From: JANSWO01 sp964351875
GTDB taxonomy: Bacteria > Pseudomonadota > Gammaproteobacteria > Pseudomonadales > Azotimanducaceae
Direction: 5' to 3'
DNA: 42,989 bases
Assembly: GCA_964351875.1 (NCBI GenBank)
Contig: CAYGQC010000015.1
Coordinates: 1-42,989 of the forward strand
The notes beneath the pieces were generated by a model. It was not told the origin of the DNA, searched no databases, and saw only the letters and a program-made list of their open reading frames with translations. A program made the translations under genes and the position numbers. Each line of letters opens with the position of its first letter. Position 1 is the stretch's first letter. Of the stretch, positions 1 through 8,729 are shown one piece after another.

Positions 1-935
1 GTCCAGTCCATCTCGGAGACGTGCACGAGGCCCTCGACACCCTCTTCGATCTCGGCGAAACAGCCGTAGTCCGTGAGGTTGGTGACGGTCGCTTGCACGC
101 GAGCGCCTTCCGGGTAGCGTGCCTTGATGCTGATCCACGGATCATCACCCAGTTGCTTCATGCCGAGGGACACGCGGTTCTTCTCGCGGTCGAACTTGAG
201 GATCTTGACGTCGACTTCGTCGCCAACGTTGACCATTTCGCTCGGGTGGCGAATACGGCGCCATGCCATATCGGTGATGTGCAGCAGGCCGTCGACGCCG
301 CCGAGATCGACAAACGCGCCGTAATCGGTGAGGTTCTTGACGATGCCTTTAACGGACTGGCCTTCCTGCAGCGATTCGAGCAGCGCTTCGCGCTCTACGC
401 TGTTTTCTTGTTCAAGCACTGCGCGTCGCGAAACGACGACGTTGTTGCGCTTCTGGTCGAGTTTGATAACCCGAAACTCGAGCGGCTTGCCTTCCAGGTG
501 AGCGGTGTCACGCAGCGGCCGGATATCCACGAGTGAGCCTGGCAGGAACGCTCGGATCTCGCTGACGTCGACAGTAAAACCACCTTTGACGCGTCCAGAG
601 ATGATGCCGGTAATAACTTCGTCGCCTGAGAAGGCGCTCTCCAGCATCAACCAGCTTTCCGCTCGGCGTGCTTTCTCTCGTGACAGGCGGGTCTCGCCGA
701 ACCCGTCATCAACCACTTCCATGGCGACCTTGACCTGGTCACCAATCGCCAGATTGAACTCGCCGTTGTCGTCGACGAACTGGTTACGTGGGATAACGCC
801 TTCGGATTTCAGTCCAGCGTGGACAATGACGTATTCAGAGCTGATGTCGACGACGGTTCCGGTAACGATAGAACCGGGTTCCATCTCGACAGTCTTTAGG
901 GATTCTTCAAAAAGGTCGGCAAACGATTCGGCCAT
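1..935 (-). CDS. rpsA: 30S ribosomal protein S1, 3' end cut by window edge
   Basis: RpsA binds mRNA on the 30S subunit and helps translation initiation. The frame is open from the ATG at 935 to the window edge, giving about 311 residues of an expected 550-560. The N-terminus reads MAESFADLFEESL, followed by EPGSIVTGTVVDI, which is the start of the first S1 (OB-fold) repeat of bacterial S1. Further S1-type repeats follow in the same frame. It lies downstream of cmk on the same strand, the standard gammaproteobacterial order. A 241 bp gap separates it from cmk, so it probably has its own promoter. The C-terminal repeats are outside the window. Confidence 0.95.
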   Translation of the reverse strand, partial: MAESFADLFEESLKTVEMEPGSIVTGTVVDISSEYVIVHAGLKSEGVIPRNQFVDDNGEFNLAIGDQVKVAMEVVDDGFGETRLSREKARRAESWLMLESAFSGDEVITGIISGRVKGGFTVDVSEIRAFLPGSLVDIRPLRDTAHLEGKPLEFRVIKLDQKRNNVVVSRRAVLEQENSVEREALLESLQEGQSVKGIVKNLTDYGAFVDLGGVDGLLHITDMAWRRIRHPSEMVNVGDEVDVKILKFDREKNRVSLGMKQLGDDPWISIKARYPEGARVQATVTNLTDYGCFAEIEEGVEGLVHVSEMDW

Positions 936-1079
936 GGGGAAACTGATCTCTTTGCGTACAGCGCGTGCATCCTCGGTTATCGACAACCAACGCTGGTTTC
1001 GACATCGGCGGATACGCCATTACGCGGGTTAGTTAAAAAAAGTACTGATGTCAGCTCACGCACACACGAATACGACTCC

Positions 1080-1101
1080 GTCTGAACCGGGAGGCTCAGA
1101 C
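1080..1101. repeat. Inverted repeat in the cmk-rpsA gap
   Basis: The arms GTCTGA and TCAGAC, extended by CC/GG pairs, form an 8-pair hairpin around a short loop. It lies about 75 bp past the cmk stop and about 145 bp before the rpsA start. There is no T-tract directly after it on the minus strand, so it is not a clear intrinsic terminator. A run of seven T (minus strand, 1034-1040) lies about 40 nt further on with only a 4 bp stem before it. It could be an mRNA-stability or regulatory hairpin. Confidence 0.35.
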
Positions 1102-1176
1102 AACCGAAAGCGTTCGAAGACAAGCGTTCGGCGGCCGTTGGCTGTTGCCAAGAGCTGCGCGAGGTTTGCGCCCGGG

Positions 1177-1845
1177 CTAGGAGCCGAGGCCGCGTTCTCG
1201 CGCAAGATCAAGCACCAAAGTGATGACCTCGTCGATAGCAAGCTGGGTGCTGTCGATCTGAATCGCGTCCGAAGCGGGCGCGAGCGGCGACACAGTACGC
1301 CGCTTATCACGGGCATCACGCTCGGCGATGCTCTCGCGAAGGGCGGCGAGACTACCACCGACCCCCTTATCCTTCAACTGCTTATGGCGTCTGAGCGCGC
1401 GCTCTTCGACGCTGGCATCGAGGAAAATCTTGAGCTGGGCATCGGTGAATACCACGGTGCCCATATCTCGTCCGTCGGCCACGAGGCCCGGCGCTCTACG
1501 CATCTTCTTTTGCAGGGACAACAACGCAGCCCTCACCGCCGGATGGGCAGATACCTGGGAAGCGGCAAAACCGGTTTCATCCCGGCGGATATCGAGGCTC
1601 ACATCGACGCCATCGACCAATACCTGATCCCCGACAAACTCGATCGACAAGCTCTTCGCCAGGGCCGCCAGGGCATCACCATCATCCAGATCCAGCTCCT
1701 GGGCAAGAGCCGAGAAAGCGACGATTCGATACAACGCGCCGCTGTCGAGCAAGTGCCAACCCAGATGTTCAGCCAGCGCTCGAGCCAGAGTGCCTTTGCC
1801 GGATCCGCTGGGGCCATCGACGGCTATCACCGGCACCGCGCTCAC
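1177..1845 (-). CDS. cmk: Cytidylate kinase
   Basis: Cmk phosphorylates CMP and dCMP with ATP. The P-loop GPSGSGKGT lies at residues 11-19 when read from the GTG at 1845, and the conserved DGRDMGTVVF and REALRRHKQL-like RERRL region follow. That start gives 222 residues, close to the usual 225-230. The GTG overlaps the tyrA stop as GTGA, indicating translational coupling. An in-frame ATG at 1878 would add 11 residues lying inside tyrA, and is less likely. It is the last gene of the overlapping chain that begins with gyrA. In many relatives aroA lies between tyrA and cmk; here it is missing. Confidence 0.93.
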   Translation of the reverse strand: MSAVPVIAVDGPSGSGKGTLARALAEHLGWHLLDSGALYRIVAFSALAQELDLDDGDALAALAKSLSIEFVGDQVLVDGVDVSLDIRRDETGFAASQVSAHPAVRAALLSLQKKMRRAPGLVADGRDMGTVVFTDAQLKIFLDASVEERALRRHKQLKDKGVGGSLAALRESIAERDARDKRRTVSPLAPASDAIQIDSTQLAIDEVITLVLDLARERGLGS

Positions 1846-2669
1846 CGCAGGCTCCGGGAAGCGCGCTCGCGCAGCCACTGCGCAAATGCGTCGGCATTGT
1901 CTTCATCCGCAAGTAATGCGCGCGCCTCGGCGAGCTCATTAAGGTATTGATCGGTCATTTTGAGCAGATGGTCCCGATTGAACGAGAGAATATGCTGCCA
2001 CACCTGCGGGTCTGAGCGGGCAATGCGGGTGAAATCTCGGAAACCGGGGCCAGTCACCGGCAGATGGTCAGGCTCCACAAGGCCGGCAAAAGCAAAGGCA
2101 AGCAAATGCGGTAGATGGGACGTTACTGCGACTGCGGCATCGTGTTCGTCCGGACTCATGACGCGCACCGCCGCGCCGGTGGATTCCCAGATGCTGCGCA
2201 CGAGCGACATGGCGTCAATGCTGGTAACGGCCGTCGGGGTAAGGATGACGGTCTGGCCCACGAAGAGTTTTGCCGAGGCCGCTTCAGGGCCGGATTTTTC
2301 GCTACCCGCCATCGGATGGCACGGCACAAAGTGTGCAGGCAGGCCCGACGCGTCGCCCGCAAGCGCGTGGACAACAGGCGCTTTAACGGAGCCGACATCG
2401 ATAATGAGCGGCGCCAACTCGCGAGCTGCGGCAACCACTTCGGCAATCGCAGGGCCAGGCACAGCGACGATCACAAGGTCTGCTTTGACCGGCGCATCCG
2501 CGCACTCATCAATAACGCCAAGGGACTTTGCGAGCGCCAGGCGCTGCTCATCAAGGTCGACGCCGACAACGTTTGCACACAGGCCGTTCGATTTCAGAGC
2601 CAGGGCAAGCGAACCACCGAGCAGGCCAGTGCCGACAACACAAACGGTCTCGAAAAAAGGCTCGCTCAC
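1842..2669 (-). CDS. tyrA: Prephenate dehydrogenase
   Basis: TyrA oxidatively decarboxylates prephenate to 4-hydroxyphenylpyruvate in tyrosine synthesis. The protein has 275 residues. It starts with a Rossmann NAD(P) motif, GTGLLGGSLA, near residues 13-22, and has the conserved CHPMAGSEKSGPEAA segment of the family. The GTG start at 2669 overlaps the hisC stop as GTGA, and its own TGA overlaps the cmk start in the same way. There is no N-terminal chorismate mutase domain and no C-terminal ACT or AroA domain. In pseudomonads tyrA is fused to aroA at this locus, so the plain single-domain form is worth noting. Confidence 0.92.
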   Translation of the reverse strand: MSEPFFETVCVVGTGLLGGSLALALKSNGLCANVVGVDLDEQRLALAKSLGVIDECADAPVKADLVIVAVPGPAIAEVVAAARELAPLIIDVGSVKAPVVHALAGDASGLPAHFVPCHPMAGSEKSGPEAASAKLFVGQTVILTPTAVTSIDAMSLVRSIWESTGAAVRVMSPDEHDAAVAVTSHLPHLLAFAFAGLVEPDHLPVTGPGFRDFTRIARSDPQVWQHILSFNRDHLLKMTDQYLNELAEARALLADEDNADAFAQWLRERASRSLR

Positions 2670-3781
2670 CCGCCCGGTTGCTCAGCCGCCAGATCCGCGA
2701 GCACATCCTTGAGCGCTGTCAAACAGCGCTTGTTCTCTTCCGGCAGGCCGATCGATATCCGCAGAGCGTTGGGCAGGCCGTACTCAGCAACCGGACGCAC
2801 AATCACACCCTTACGCAGCATGCGCTGATAAACCTGCACGCCTTCATAGGGCAACAAGGCCGTCAGGAAATTACCGACGCTCGGAATGAAGTCGAGGGCC
2901 ATGTGTTTGAGCGTATGTTTCACGCTGCCAAGCTCGACGGTGTTTAGCTCGCGACTGTGGGCTGCGTAGTCTTCATCGGCGAGCGCCGCGACCGCCGCCG
3001 CCTGGGCGAAACTGTTGGTGTTAAAAGGCAGGCGAGCGCGATTCAAGCGATCCGCCAGCTCCGCGCTGCAAACCCCATAACCAATGCGCAGTGATGCAAG
3101 GCCGTGAATCTTGGAAAAGGTGCGAGTCACAACCAGATTCGGACAGCGCTTCAATCGAGTCATGGCGTTCGGGTAGTCCGCCATGGAGACGTACTCGAAA
3201 TACGCCTCATCGATCAGTAGCCAGACGTCCTGGGGCAGCCGGTCCATGAACGCATCCAGCGTCTCGGCGCTCCAATAAGTACCGGTTGGATTGTTCGGGT
3301 TGGCGAGCATGACGATTCGAGTGCGCGGCGTGATCGCTGCGAGCATCGCCTCCGGATCGGCACCGTAGTTCGACGCTTTCGCGGTGACGAGTTCGCCGCC
3401 GTTCGCATACACCGCCAGAACGTGGGCGATGAACGTATGCTCGCTGACCACCACCTCATCACCAGGGGTCAATACCGCGCGCGCCAACAGGTCGATGACC
3501 TCATTGGAACCGGCACCGAGCGTAATCTGATTCAGCGCAACGCCAAGCCGTTCGGACAGCGCCGACTTCAACGCGAAACCATTGCCATCGGGATAGCGGG
3601 TCAGCTCCCGACTCGCGGCTTCAATGGCCTCGAGAACTGTCTCGCCTGGACCGCGAGGGTTTTCGTTGCTCGCAAGCTTCACGATGTCCGTAAGCCCGAG
3701 CTCGCGCGCCAGTTCGCCAATGGGCTTACCGCCCTGATAGGGCGTGATGCGACCGACCGCGGGATTGAACGCCCCCGCCAC
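2666..3781 (-). CDS. hisC: Histidinol-phosphate aminotransferase
   Basis: This is a class I/II PLP aminotransferase that in this operon position usually serves both histidine and aromatic amino acid synthesis. It has 371 residues. Visible signatures are KLASNENPRGP near 35-45, NPNNPTG at 161-167, DEAYFEY near 191, and the PLP lysine K224 in FSKIHGLASLRIG. Translation starts at GTG 3781, whose G is the last base of the pheA TAG stop (1 nt overlap). It is not in a his operon; sitting between pheA and tyrA points to a role in transaminating phenylpyruvate and hydroxyphenylpyruvate, which is an inference from context. Confidence 0.92.
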   Translation of the reverse strand: MAGAFNPAVGRITPYQGGKPIGELARELGLTDIVKLASNENPRGPGETVLEAIEAASRELTRYPDGNGFALKSALSERLGVALNQITLGAGSNEVIDLLARAVLTPGDEVVVSEHTFIAHVLAVYANGGELVTAKASNYGADPEAMLAAITPRTRIVMLANPNNPTGTYWSAETLDAFMDRLPQDVWLLIDEAYFEYVSMADYPNAMTRLKRCPNLVVTRTFSKIHGLASLRIGYGVCSAELADRLNRARLPFNTNSFAQAAAVAALADEDYAAHSRELNTVELGSVKHTLKHMALDFIPSVGNFLTALLPYEGVQVYQRMLRKGVIVRPVAEYGLPNALRISIGLPEENKRCLTALKDVLADLAAEQPGG

Positions 3782-4872
3782 TAGATCACCGCCATCGGGT
3801 AAGAGCCCAGGTTACGCACATCACTGGCAACGCTCATGATTTCGCGAATGACGTCCTGAACCTTCTCATCTACCCAGTGGCCTTCAAAGTCGATGAAGAA
3901 CACGTACGTCCAGTTGGATACTTTCGACGGCCGGGTCTCGATGCGCGTCAGGCTGATGCCGTGGCGATCAAACGGCTCTAGAATCTTAACCAACGCGCCC
4001 GGCTCGTTTTTTGTCGACACGACAATCGATGACTTGTCTCGCCCTGAGGGATCAACATCCTGATCACCGATCACGAGAAAGCGGGTCGTATTGTCACCCT
4101 GGTCTTCGATATTTGAGGCCACAACTCTGAGGCCATAGCGTTCCGCGGCCACCTCGCCAGCGATGGCGGCCTTGCCCGTTTGCTCGGCGACCATGCGCGC
4201 CGCTTCGGCATTGCTTGCGACCGGTGTGCGGATGACATCCGGGTAATGTGTATCCAGCCAGGCGCGACACTGCGCAAGCGACTGCTGGTGGGAAACGATC
4301 TCCGTGACCTCTTCGGGCTTGCCGCGCATGTTCAACAAAAAGGCATGGTGAATCGGCAGCTCGACCTCGGCGCAGACTTTCAGAGGCGATGTCATGAAAC
4401 AGTCCAGCGTGTGGTTCACCGCGCCTTCGGTGGAATTCTCTACCGGCACGACGCCGTAGTGCGCAGCGCCCGACTCCACCTCACGAAAGACCTCGTCAAT
4501 CGAGCCGTGTGGGTTAGTACGGGCAAAATGACCGAATTGCTTGATGGTTGCCGCTTCCGTGTACGTACCGGCCGGACCGAAGTACGCAATCGTCAACGGC
4601 TGCTCCAGACTCAAACAGCACGAGATGATCTCGCGAAACAGACGTGCAATGTCGTCGTCGGAAAGCGGGCCTTCGTTCGCCGCTTTCAGCCGAGTCAGAA
4701 TCGCGGCTTCGCGTTCCGGCCGGTAATACACTGGCTTTTCGTCAGCCGCGACGTTCGCTGCTTTGTATGCGGCGACGTCCAGCGCGCATTGGGCTCGCTC
4801 GTTCAGCAGCCGGCGCATCTCCGTGTCGATGTTGTCTATACGCTCGCGAATAGTGCGCAGTTCGTCAGCCAT
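3781..4872 (-). CDS. pheA: Bifunctional chorismate mutase / prephenate dehydratase
   Basis: PheA makes phenylpyruvate from chorismate in two steps and is normally feedback-inhibited by phenylalanine. The 363-residue protein has an AroQ-type chorismate mutase domain at about 1-90, a dehydratase domain at about 93-270 with ENSTEG at 145-150 and the catalytic TRF at 262-264, and a C-terminal ACT domain at about 280-356 carrying GALV (292-295) and ETRPSK (312-317), the phenylalanine-binding motifs. I chose the ATG at 4872, which overlaps the serC stop by 8 nt. An upstream in-frame start at 4911 adds 13 residues unlike the family. Confidence 0.94.
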   Translation of the reverse strand: MADELRTIRERIDNIDTEMRRLLNERAQCALDVAAYKAANVAADEKPVYYRPEREAAILTRLKAANEGPLSDDDIARLFREIISCCLSLEQPLTIAYFGPAGTYTEAATIKQFGHFARTNPHGSIDEVFREVESGAAHYGVVPVENSTEGAVNHTLDCFMTSPLKVCAEVELPIHHAFLLNMRGKPEEVTEIVSHQQSLAQCRAWLDTHYPDVIRTPVASNAEAARMVAEQTGKAAIAGEVAAERYGLRVVASNIEDQGDNTTRFLVIGDQDVDPSGRDKSSIVVSTKNEPGALVKILEPFDRHGISLTRIETRPSKVSNWTYVFFIDFEGHWVDEKVQDVIREIMSVASDVRNLGSYPMAVI

Positions 4873-5944
4873 GTTTCGCCTCGAACTCAACCAGATAGGC
4901 AACCAGCGCATCTACCGATGCCTGGGAGACCGCGTTATAGATGCTGGCGCGCATGCCGCCAACGCTGCGATGACCTTTCAGGTTCATCAGCCCGCGCTCT
5001 TCTGCGCCTTTGAGAAAAGCTTTGTCCAACTCGGCATCCGCAAGCGTGAATGGCACGTTCATGCGCGAGCGATCCTGCTTGCGAACGGGCGCGTTATAGA
5101 AATTGCTGGCCTCTACTGCGCCGTAGAGCGTCTGGGCTTTTGCCTCATTGGCATTGGCGATCGCAGCCAGACCACCCTCGCCTTTCAACCATTTGAACAC
5201 CAGACCCGCCAGGTACCAGGTGTAGGTCGGCGGCGTGTTGGACATGGAGCCGGCTTTCTCGTGCACGGCGTAATCCAGCATGCTGGGCGTATCAGCCGGC
5301 GCTCGTCCGAGCAGGTCGCGGCGCACGATGACAATCGTGAGGCCCGCAGGACCGATGTTCTTTTGAGCGCCTGCGTAGATCAGGCCGTAAGCGCTGACAT
5401 CGATGGGTCGGGAAAGAATGTCCGAGGACATATCCGCCACGAGCAGACGGCCACCAACATCCGGCGTGCTCTGAAACTGCACGCCGCCAATGGTTTCGTT
5501 GCTGCAAACGTGTACAAACGCTGGGTTTTCGGACAACTGCCAGCGATCGCGATCGGGCACGCGGTCAAAGTTGCTGGCTTCTGACGAGGCCGCTACATTG
5601 ACATTCCAGCCTTTCTTGGCTTCCGCAATCGCTTTCTTCGACCACGCGCCGGTGTGCACAAAGTCGATCGTGGCGCCGCGCTCCGCGAGATTGATCGGCA
5701 CCGCCGAGAACTGCTGAGTCGCGCCGCCTTGCAGAAAGAGAACGGCATAGTCGTCTGAGATGGCCAACAGCTCACGCAGATCGGCTTCCGCGGTTTCGGC
5801 AACGTCGATGAATTCCGCGCTACGGTGGCTCATCTCCATGATGGACATACCGCTACCGCGATAGTCGAGCATTTCAGCCTGGGCCTGCTCCAACACAGCA
5901 GACGGCAACGCCGCCGGTCCGGCGGCAAAGTTATGCGCGCGCAT
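4865..5944 (-). CDS. serC: Phosphoserine aminotransferase
   Basis: SerC converts 3-phosphohydroxypyruvate to phosphoserine and also acts in pyridoxal phosphate synthesis. The protein has 359 residues with the family start RAHNFAAGPAALP, the LFLQGGATQQF segment near 69-79, and the PLP lysine K195 in AGAQKNIGPAG. The ATG shares its A with the gyrA stop (TGATG). The two partner genes for these pathways, serA and pdxJ, also lie in this window but in other transcription units. Confidence 0.95.
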   Translation of the reverse strand: MRAHNFAAGPAALPSAVLEQAQAEMLDYRGSGMSIMEMSHRSAEFIDVAETAEADLRELLAISDDYAVLFLQGGATQQFSAVPINLAERGATIDFVHTGAWSKKAIAEAKKGWNVNVAASSEASNFDRVPDRDRWQLSENPAFVHVCSNETIGGVQFQSTPDVGGRLLVADMSSDILSRPIDVSAYGLIYAGAQKNIGPAGLTIVIVRRDLLGRAPADTPSMLDYAVHEKAGSMSNTPPTYTWYLAGLVFKWLKGEGGLAAIANANEAKAQTLYGAVEASNFYNAPVRKQDRSRMNVPFTLADAELDKAFLKGAEERGLMNLKGHRSVGGMRASIYNAVSQASVDALVAYLVEFEAKHG

Positions 5945-8538
5945 CAGGACTGATTTCCTTCGCGGCCAGCGCCGCCAGCACTTTCTTCCGCGTTGTCGTC
6001 ATCGGTCTCGACAATGCGCTCCACGCCGACAAGATGCTCATCGTCGCGAACATTGATCAGCGTAACGCCCTGGGTATTACGCGACAGCACGGACACGCCT
6101 TCGGTCTTCGTGCGCACCAGCGTGCCCTGGTTCGAGATCAACATGATCTCGTCACCCTCGAACACTTGTACGGCGCCGACCAGCTTGCCGTTGCGATCGC
6201 TCGTCTTCTGCGCGATTACACCCTGATTGCCACGGCCTTTGCGGGGGAAGTCTTCGACAGCCGTTCGCTTGCCATAGCCGTTTTCGCTAGCCGTCAGAAC
6301 GAAACCGCCTTCACTCGGGATAATCAGTGAAATCACTCGTTCAGTAGCTGGCATCCGAATACCGCGGACGCCTTTCGCCGTGCGGCCCATCGCGCGCACG
6401 TCACTCTCACTGAAACGCGCAGCCTTGCCAGAGCTGGCCGTAAGCAGGATGTCGCAGTGGCCATCGGTGATGGCGACGCCGACGAGCGTGTTGTCTTCTT
6501 CGAGGTCGAGCGCGATCAGGCCGCTAGTGCGTGGCCGCGAAAACTGCTCAAGCGGTGTCTTCTTGACCGTACCGTTGGCCGTTGCCATGAAGACAAACTT
6601 GTCCGCCCCGTATTCCTTGATTGGCAAAAAGCCCGTAATTCGCTCGTCAGCTTCCAGCGGCAGCATGTTGACCAGCGGCCGGCCTTTCGCGCCGCGGCTA
6701 CCCTGGGGAATCATAAACACCCGTAGCCAATAGACTTTGCCGACGTTCGAAAAGCACAGCATCGTGTCGTGGCTGTTTGCCGTCAGCAGATGCTCGACAA
6801 AATCTTCGTCTCGAACGGACGTTGCCGCCCGGCCACGACCACCGCGCTTCTGAGCCTGGTAGGCATCCAGCGGTTGCGTCTTGGCGTAACCCTGGTGGGA
6901 AACCGTGACGACAAGATCTTCTTCCGTGATCAGGTCTTCCGCCGTGAGATCCAACTGACTTGCAAGGATCTCGGTGCGTCGCTCATCACCGTAGGTGTCA
7001 CGAATATCGGCAAGCTCTTCCTTGATGACGGACATCAGGCGCTCCTGGCTTGCGAGAATATCCAGCAGATCCGCAATTTCATCCAGGATTTTCTGATAGT
7101 CACCAAGCAGCTTGTCCTGCTCCAGACCGGTAAGCCGGTGCAGGCGCAAATCCAGAATGGCCTGGGCCTGTTCTTCCGACAGCGTGTATTCGCCGTCATG
7201 GAATCCGAATCGCTCATCCAGACCATCAGGCCGGCAGGCATCCGAGCCCGTGCGTTCGAGTAACGCTTCAACACCCTCGGACTTCCACGAGCGCGCGGTC
7301 AACGCGACCCGGGCATCCGCCGGTGTGGGCGAGGATTTTATCAGGTCGACCACTTCGTCGATGTTCGCCAGCGCAACAGCCTGGCCTTCAAGAAGGTGGC
7401 CGCGCTGCCGCGCTCGACGCAGAAGATAGATGCTGCGCCGGGTGACCACTTCCCGACGATGCTGGATAAACGCTTCCAACATCTGCTTGAGGTTGAAGAG
7501 CTTGGGCTGGCCCTGAATGAGAGCCACGCAATTGATGCCGAAAACGGTCTGCAACTGGGTTTGCGTGTACAGGTTGTTCAGCACAACCTCGCCGGATTCG
7601 CCGCGGCGCAGTTCGATCACGGCGCGCAGGCCGTCCTTGTCAGACTCATCACGCAGCTCGGTGATGCCTTCGATCTTCTTCTCTTTGACCAGCTCCGCGA
7701 TTTTTTCGAGCAGCCGCGCTTTGTTCACCTGGTACGGCAGCTCGTGAACAATAATGCGCTCTTTACCCGACTTATCCGCTTCGACTTCGGCGCGCGCACG
7801 AACGTAGATCCTGCCGCGGCCCGTTCGGTAGGCAGATACGATGCCCGCTCGACCGTTGATGATGCCGGCCGTTGGGAAATCCGGGCCCGTGATGTGCTCC
7901 ATCAGATCGTCGATATCCAGATTCGGATCTTCAATGAGCGCAAGACAGGCAGACACCACTTCGCGCAGGTTATGCGGCGGGATGTTCGTCGCCATGCCAA
8001 CCGCGATTCCTGCGCTGCCGTTGATCAGCAGGTTCGGCACCTTGGTGGGCATCACCGTCGGCATCAGCAGCGTTTCGTCGTAGTTCGTCGCGTGGTCGAC
8101 GGTTTCTTTGTCGAGATCAGCCAACAACTCCGAGGCGAGCTTCGTCATGCGAACCTCGGTGTATCGCATAGCTGCCGCCGAATCGCCGTCGATGGAGCCG
8201 AAGTTGCCCTGGCCATCCACCAGCAGATAGCGCAGCGAGAAGTCCTGCGCCATCCGGACAACGGTGTCGTAAACCGCCGAATCACCATGTGGGTGGTATT
8301 TACCAATGACGTCGCCCACGACCCGGGCGGACTTCATGTACGGCCGATTGTGAGTATTGTTGAGCTCGCTCATGGCGAACAGTACGCGCCGATGCACAGG
8401 CTTCAAGCCGTCGCGCACGTCCGGAAGCGCTCGCCCGACGATCACGCTCATTGCGTAATCGAGGTAGCTCTGCTTCAGCTCATCTTCGATATTGACCGGC
8501 AGGATTTCCCGACCGGACTCTGACCCCTGATCTGACAT
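5944..8538 (-). CDS. gyrA: DNA gyrase subunit A
   Basis: GyrA is the DNA-breaking and rejoining subunit of gyrase (A2B2). The 864-residue length is normal. The catalytic tyrosine is Y126 in RYTEVRM (E. coli Y122). The quinolone-resistance region reads HPHGDSAVYD, with serine at 87 and aspartate at 91 (E. coli S83 and D87), that is, the wild-type susceptible residues. The GyrA box QKRGGRGR lies at 563-570 and starts the C-terminal DNA-wrapping domain. The C-terminus is acidic. It is the first gene of a chain of overlapping genes reaching cmk, so gyrase expression is tied to amino acid biosynthesis genes. Confidence 0.98.
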   Translation of the reverse strand: MSDQGSESGREILPVNIEDELKQSYLDYAMSVIVGRALPDVRDGLKPVHRRVLFAMSELNNTHNRPYMKSARVVGDVIGKYHPHGDSAVYDTVVRMAQDFSLRYLLVDGQGNFGSIDGDSAAAMRYTEVRMTKLASELLADLDKETVDHATNYDETLLMPTVMPTKVPNLLINGSAGIAVGMATNIPPHNLREVVSACLALIEDPNLDIDDLMEHITGPDFPTAGIINGRAGIVSAYRTGRGRIYVRARAEVEADKSGKERIIVHELPYQVNKARLLEKIAELVKEKKIEGITELRDESDKDGLRAVIELRRGESGEVVLNNLYTQTQLQTVFGINCVALIQGQPKLFNLKQMLEAFIQHRREVVTRRSIYLLRRARQRGHLLEGQAVALANIDEVVDLIKSSPTPADARVALTARSWKSEGVEALLERTGSDACRPDGLDERFGFHDGEYTLSEEQAQAILDLRLHRLTGLEQDKLLGDYQKILDEIADLLDILASQERLMSVIKEELADIRDTYGDERRTEILASQLDLTAEDLITEEDLVVTVSHQGYAKTQPLDAYQAQKRGGRGRAATSVRDEDFVEHLLTANSHDTMLCFSNVGKVYWLRVFMIPQGSRGAKGRPLVNMLPLEADERITGFLPIKEYGADKFVFMATANGTVKKTPLEQFSRPRTSGLIALDLEEDNTLVGVAITDGHCDILLTASSGKAARFSESDVRAMGRTAKGVRGIRMPATERVISLIIPSEGGFVLTASENGYGKRTAVEDFPRKGRGNQGVIAQKTSDRNGKLVGAVQVFEGDEIMLISNQGTLVRTKTEGVSVLSRNTQGVTLINVRDDEHLVGVERIVETDDDNAEESAGGAGREGNQS

Positions 8539-8574
8539 GTTGTGGCGCTGGAACCCGCTAAAAATTAACGCGAA

Positions 8575-8580
8575 ATTGTA
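8575..8580 (-). promoter_or_regulatory. Candidate -10 box for gyrA operon
   Basis: On the minus strand the hexamer TACAAT lies 37 bp before the gyrA ATG in an AT-rich stretch that stands out from the GC-rich surroundings. No good -35 is visible at 16-18 bp. A perfect inverted repeat lies just upstream. Assignment is by pattern only. Confidence 0.4.
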
Positions 8581-8597
8581 ACATTAATGGGCAAGCT

Positions 8598-8618
8598 AGT
8601 GCGCTTTCCGAGCGCACT
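8598..8618. repeat. Perfect inverted repeat upstream of gyrA
   Basis: The 8 bp arms AGTGCGCT and AGCGCACT flank a 5 nt loop. It lies 60 bp before gyrA and about 110 bp before the divergent mtaD gene. Relative to the candidate gyrA -10 box it covers the -35 region, so it could be an operator. There is no T-tract on either side. Confidence 0.45.
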
Positions 8619-8729
8619 GAAGAGGGGTTGATCGGCAACCGAAAATAGCGTGCGCACGCGGCCGAATTCGGTCCCCGCTGACAGCCGCCAGCACCCACCC
8701 CGACAGAAAAACCTCTACACTGCGCCGCC

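Noticed and set aside
1034..1040. Run of seven T on the minus strand as an intrinsic terminator for cmk
   Set aside because: The stem before it is only 4 bp (CTGA/TCAG), and the stronger hairpin at 1080-1101 is too far away.
1048..1950. A 300-codon plus-strand open frame opposite cmk and tyrA
   Set aside because: It is antisense to two well-supported overlapping genes, has no family motifs and no ribosome-binding site; GC-rich DNA produces such frames.
7396..8523. A 375-codon plus-strand open frame opposite gyrA
   Set aside because: It lies wholly antisense to the conserved gyrA N-terminal region and its translation looks like a shadow, rich in Arg, His and Gln.
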